From Pseudoroseicyclus aestuarii (GTDB lineage Bacteria; Pseudomonadota; Alphaproteobacteria; Rhodobacterales; Rhodobacteraceae), in assembly GCF_003217255.1 (NCBI RefSeq), contig NZ_QJTE01000001.1:372001-436000 (forward strand): a DNA stretch of 64,000 bases. Direction: 5' to 3'. The translations under genes were made by a program, and so were the position numbers. The first letter of the stretch is position 1. Every line of letters starts with the position of its first letter. The notes under the pieces are model-generated. The model was not told the origin of the DNA, made no database searches, and worked only from the letters and a program-made list of their open reading frames with translations. Positions 61,950 to 64,000 of the stretch are shown one piece after another.

Positions 61950-62405
61950 ATGCTCGATGATCTCGACCGCCGTCTTCTGCGCCTGTTCCAGGCCGATCCC
62001 GCGCTCTCCACAGCAGAGCTTGCGGCGCAGGCCGGCGTGCCGGCGCTGAAGGCCGGGCGGCGGCTGGCGCGGCTGCAGGAGGCCGGCGTGCTGCAGGGGC
62101 AGGGCGCGGTGATCGACTGGAAGGCGCTGGGCTACGAGGTCGCCGTCTCGCTGCGGGTGACGCTGGACAAGACCCAGCCGCGCGCCTTCGACGAGTTCCT
62201 CGCCGCTGCGCGCGAGGTGCCCGAGGCGGTGGAGATCCAGACCTTCCTCGGCCGCGTGGACGTGCGCCTGTCCGTGGTGGCGCGGGATCTGGCGGCCTAC
62301 CGCGATCTCTACCGCAGCCGTATCCTGACCCTGCCGCATATCGCCGATATCGAGAGCCTGATGACCCTCGCCGTGGTCAAGGACGAGGAGGCGCTGCCGC
62401 TGTGA
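61950..62405 (+). CDS. Lrp/AsnC-family transcriptional regulator, first of a pair
   Basis: 151 residues. The N-terminal winged helix is LDDLDRRLLRLFQADPALST, then AELAAQAGVPALKAGRRLARL; the C-terminal RAM domain holds VEIQTFLGRVDVRLSVVARD. These proteins sense amino acids and control their metabolism. The recognition helix (ALKAGRRL) lacks the usual SxxTVxxRI pattern. The gene faces ilvC across 131 bases that contain AT-rich sequence, so ilvC or its own expression is a natural target. The stop overlaps the next regulator's GTG by four bases. Confidence 0.92.
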   Translation: MLDDLDRRLLRLFQADPALSTAELAAQAGVPALKAGRRLARLQEAGVLQGQGAVIDWKALGYEVAVSLRVTLDKTQPRAFDEFLAAAREVPEAVEIQTFLGRVDVRLSVVARDLAAYRDLYRSRILTLPHIADIESLMTLAVVKDEEALPL

Positions 62406-62869
62406 GCCCGGATGCCCCCGAGATCGACGAGACCGACCGCCGCCTGCTGCGCCTTCTGGCCGAGGATTCTGCCCGTCCCGCCAGCGCCCTCGGGCGCGAG
62501 CTGGGGCTGAGCCAGCCGGCGACATGGCGGCGCATCCGCCGCCTGCGCGAGGCGGGGGTGATCGCCGGGCGCCGGCTGCGGCTCGATGCCGCGGCGCTCG
62601 GCTTCGGCGTGACGGTCTTTCTGGGGGTGAAGCTCTCGTCGCGCCAGCGCGTCGCGCTGGAGGAGTTCGAGCGTGCCGTCGGCGCGATCCGCGAGGTGCA
62701 GCGGGTCGAGCATGTGCTGGGGCTTTACGATTACCGCCTGCGGGTGGTGGCGCGCGATCTCGCGGATTTCGAGCGGGTGCTGCGGCGGCGGATCATGACG
62801 CTGCCGGGTGTCGGCGACGTCGAGGCCAACGTGCTGCTGAGCGAGGAGCGGCGGGCGGGGCCGCTTTAG
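62402..62869 (+). CDS. Lrp/AsnC-family transcriptional regulator, second of a pair
   Basis: 155 residues from GTG 62402. EIDETDRRLLRLLAEDSARP and LGLSQPATWRRIRRLREAGV form the DNA-binding part, and VQRVEHVLGLYDYRLRVVARD the ligand-sensing RAM domain. The two neighbours differ throughout, so they are old paralogues. Lrp proteins form dimers and octamers, so the pair may form heteromers. Lrp-family pairs translated in one unit are not rare in alphaproteobacteria. It ends before a hairpin element and a convergent monooxygenase gene. Confidence 0.92.
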   Translation: MSPDAPEIDETDRRLLRLLAEDSARPASALGRELGLSQPATWRRIRRLREAGVIAGRRLRLDAAALGFGVTVFLGVKLSSRQRVALEEFERAVGAIREVQRVEHVLGLYDYRLRVVARDLADFERVLRRRIMTLPGVGDVEANVLLSEERRAGPL

Positions 62870-62900
62870 CGCCGGCCGGTCATGCTTGCCCCGGGCGGGG

Positions 62901-62972
62901 ACGGGGGGCCAGCCCCCCGCGCACGGCTGAGCCGCGCGTCCCCCCGGAGTATTTTCAGGAAACATGAAGGGG
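62901..62972 (+). repeat. Dispersed GC-hairpin/TATTT intergenic element, copy C
   Basis: The hairpin CGGGGGGC/GCCCCCCG (62902-62919) and a second GC stem are followed by CCCCCGGAGTATTTTCAGGA and AACATGAAGGGG. The tail is nearly the same as in copy A (6853). It lies 32 bases after the second Lrp-type gene, in the same direction, and 11 bases before the convergent gene's stop. Confidence 0.78.
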
Positions 62973-62982
62973 CAGGCGCGCG

Positions 62983-64000
62983 TCAGCCCATGGCGCCGAG
63001 GCCGAGGCGCATGGCGGCGTGGCGGATCGGGGCGGCATCGTGAAGAAGGCCGAGCCCGCGGCTGCGCAGCGCCCTGAGCGGGGCGGCGCCGGCGATGGAG
63101 GCCCGGTTGAGCGCGTCGATCCCGGCCACCCGCAGGCGGATGTCGGGCAGCCGGGCGCGGCTGTAGGCGGAGAGCATCACCGCATCGCCGAGGCCTTCGG
63201 GCCGCTCCTGCGCGAGGCGCAGCAGGCAGGCGATATCGGCCAGGCTCATGTTCAGACCCTGCGCGCCGATGGGCGGGATCACATGCGCGGCCTCGGCCGC
63301 CAGCGCCACGCGCGGCGCGGTGATGCGGTCCGCCACACGGGTCAGGATCGGCCAGAGCTGGCGCCGGCTGGCGAGGGTCAGGGGGCCCAGCACGCCTGCC
63401 GACCGCTCCGTCGCCTCGGCCGAGAAGGCCTCGTCCGGCAGCGCGGCGAGGCGGCGGGCCTCGCCCGTCCGCTCCATCCAGACGACGGAGGAGCAGGGGC
63501 GCCCGTCAAGGTCGGGCAGCGGCACCAGCGTGAAGGGCCCGCCGGAGCGGTGCACCTCGGTCGAGATCATCTCGTGCCGGGCCTCGTGCGTCACGGCGAA
63601 GACCAGCGCCGACTGGCCGTAGCGCAGGCTGCGCGCGCCGATGCCGCAGGCCGCGCGCACCGGGCTGTCGCGCCCGTCGGCGGCGATGACCAGCCGCGCC
63701 GCGACGGTGCTGCCATCGGTCAGCTGCACCATGGCCGTCTCGTCGCGCTGGGTGAGGCCGGCAAAGCCCGTGCCCTGGCGCAATTCGGCCTGCGGCAGGG
63801 TTGAGAGGCACTCTGCCAGCGCCCGCCGCAGGGCGGTGTTGGGCAGGTTCCAGCCAAAGGGCGCCTCGCTGAAGTCGCGCGACGCGAAATCCCGCCGCAA
63901 GGGCGGCTGCCGCCCGGCATCGACGATGCGCATCACCTCGAGCGGCGCGGCGAGGGGGGCGAGCGCGTCCCACACGCCGGCCTCGTCCAGAAGGGCCTGT
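62983..64000 (-). CDS. UbiH/UbiF/COQ6-type FAD monooxygenase, 5' end beyond the window
   Basis: At least 338 residues are present; the N-terminal FAD-binding motif lies off the right edge. LVIAADGRDSPVRAACGIGA is the DG motif, and ALAAEAAHVIPPIGAQGLNM with SLADIACL is the second FAD motif of the ubiquinone hydroxylase family (GDAAH in most members; here AEAAH). GWNLPNTALRRALAECLSTL is typical of the UbiH group. It should hydroxylate the quinone ring in ubiquinone synthesis. Which position (C1, C5 or C6) cannot be told. The change of GDAAH to AEAAH is unusual and may affect FAD binding. Confidence 0.85.
   Translation of the reverse strand, partial: QALLDEAGVWDALAPLAAPLEVMRIVDAGRQPPLRRDFASRDFSEAPFGWNLPNTALRRALAECLSTLPQAELRQGTGFAGLTQRDETAMVQLTDGSTVAARLVIAADGRDSPVRAACGIGARSLRYGQSALVFAVTHEARHEMISTEVHRSGGPFTLVPLPDLDGRPCSSVVWMERTGEARRLAALPDEAFSAEATERSAGVLGPLTLASRRQLWPILTRVADRITAPRVALAAEAAHVIPPIGAQGLNMSLADIACLLRLAQERPEGLGDAVMLSAYSRARLPDIRLRVAGIDALNRASIAGAAPLRALRSRGLGLLHDAAPIRHAAMRLGLGAMG

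Overview
The window is high-GC (roughly 65-70 percent in the lines I sampled) and gene-dense. It looks like a chromosomal segment of an alphaproteobacterium of the Rhodobacterales (Rhodobacteraceae/Paracoccaceae type). The main reasons are a gene transfer agent (GTA) structural cluster of the Rhodobacter capsulatus type, a VPLPA-CTERM surface protein, a class A RNase P RNA, a folB-folP-glmM block, and glyQ and glyS separated by a small membrane-anchored protein. I cannot name the genus.

Layout. 1-3350: the end of gatA, a lipoprotein, a peptidoglycan amidase, RNase P RNA and ribosomal protein L33. 3375-12646: a leftward block for glutamylated-amine or amino-acid catabolism (PuuB-like oxidase, two glutamine-synthetase-like ligases, a class I amidotransferase) with a basic-amino-acid/opine type ABC transporter. 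A rightward VPLPA-CTERM gene sits between the transporter ATPase and the rest. 12808-19739: TerB-like protein, rlmJ, MipA/OmpV-like outer membrane protein, EF-hand protein, pyrG, secG, purA and a DUF2842 protein. 19740-21850: a distinctly AT-richer island with one gene, a fused SMC/OLD-type ATPase and TOPRIM-like nuclease that is a good antiphage-defence candidate. 21917-24390: D-2-hydroxyacid dehydrogenase, nucleoside hydrolase, RNA 2',3'-cyclic phosphodiesterase.

24534-36817 is the GTA: portal, a small g3.5 protein, protease, capsid, head-tail connector, head closure, tail terminator, tail tube, two assembly proteins, tape measure, distal tail, hub, NlpC/P60 peptidase and the large host-specificity protein, mostly joined by 4-base overlaps. 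Terminase, normally just before the portal, is not there. 36895-45441: cysE, a DUF2278/lamin-tail protein, malQ, an EamA exporter with a divergent LysR regulator, a DUF4091 protein and an amidotransferase. 45801-46081: two identical tRNA-Asp genes with their own promoters. 46164-64000: trkH, a catalytically dead trypsin-fold protein, glyQ, glyS, a PPDK-like enzyme, folB, folP, glmM, a subtilase with a separate propeptide-like protein, ilvC, two Lrp/AsnC regulators, and the end of a UbiH-type monooxygenase.

Most genes are housekeeping or accessory metabolism. The items most worth a second look are the AT-rich ATPase/TOPRIM island, the terminase-less GTA, the trypsin-fold protein with all three catalytic positions replaced, the protease/propeptide pair, and a small family of GC-hairpin plus TATTT intergenic elements. 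I saw no CRISPR array, insertion sequence or integrase.
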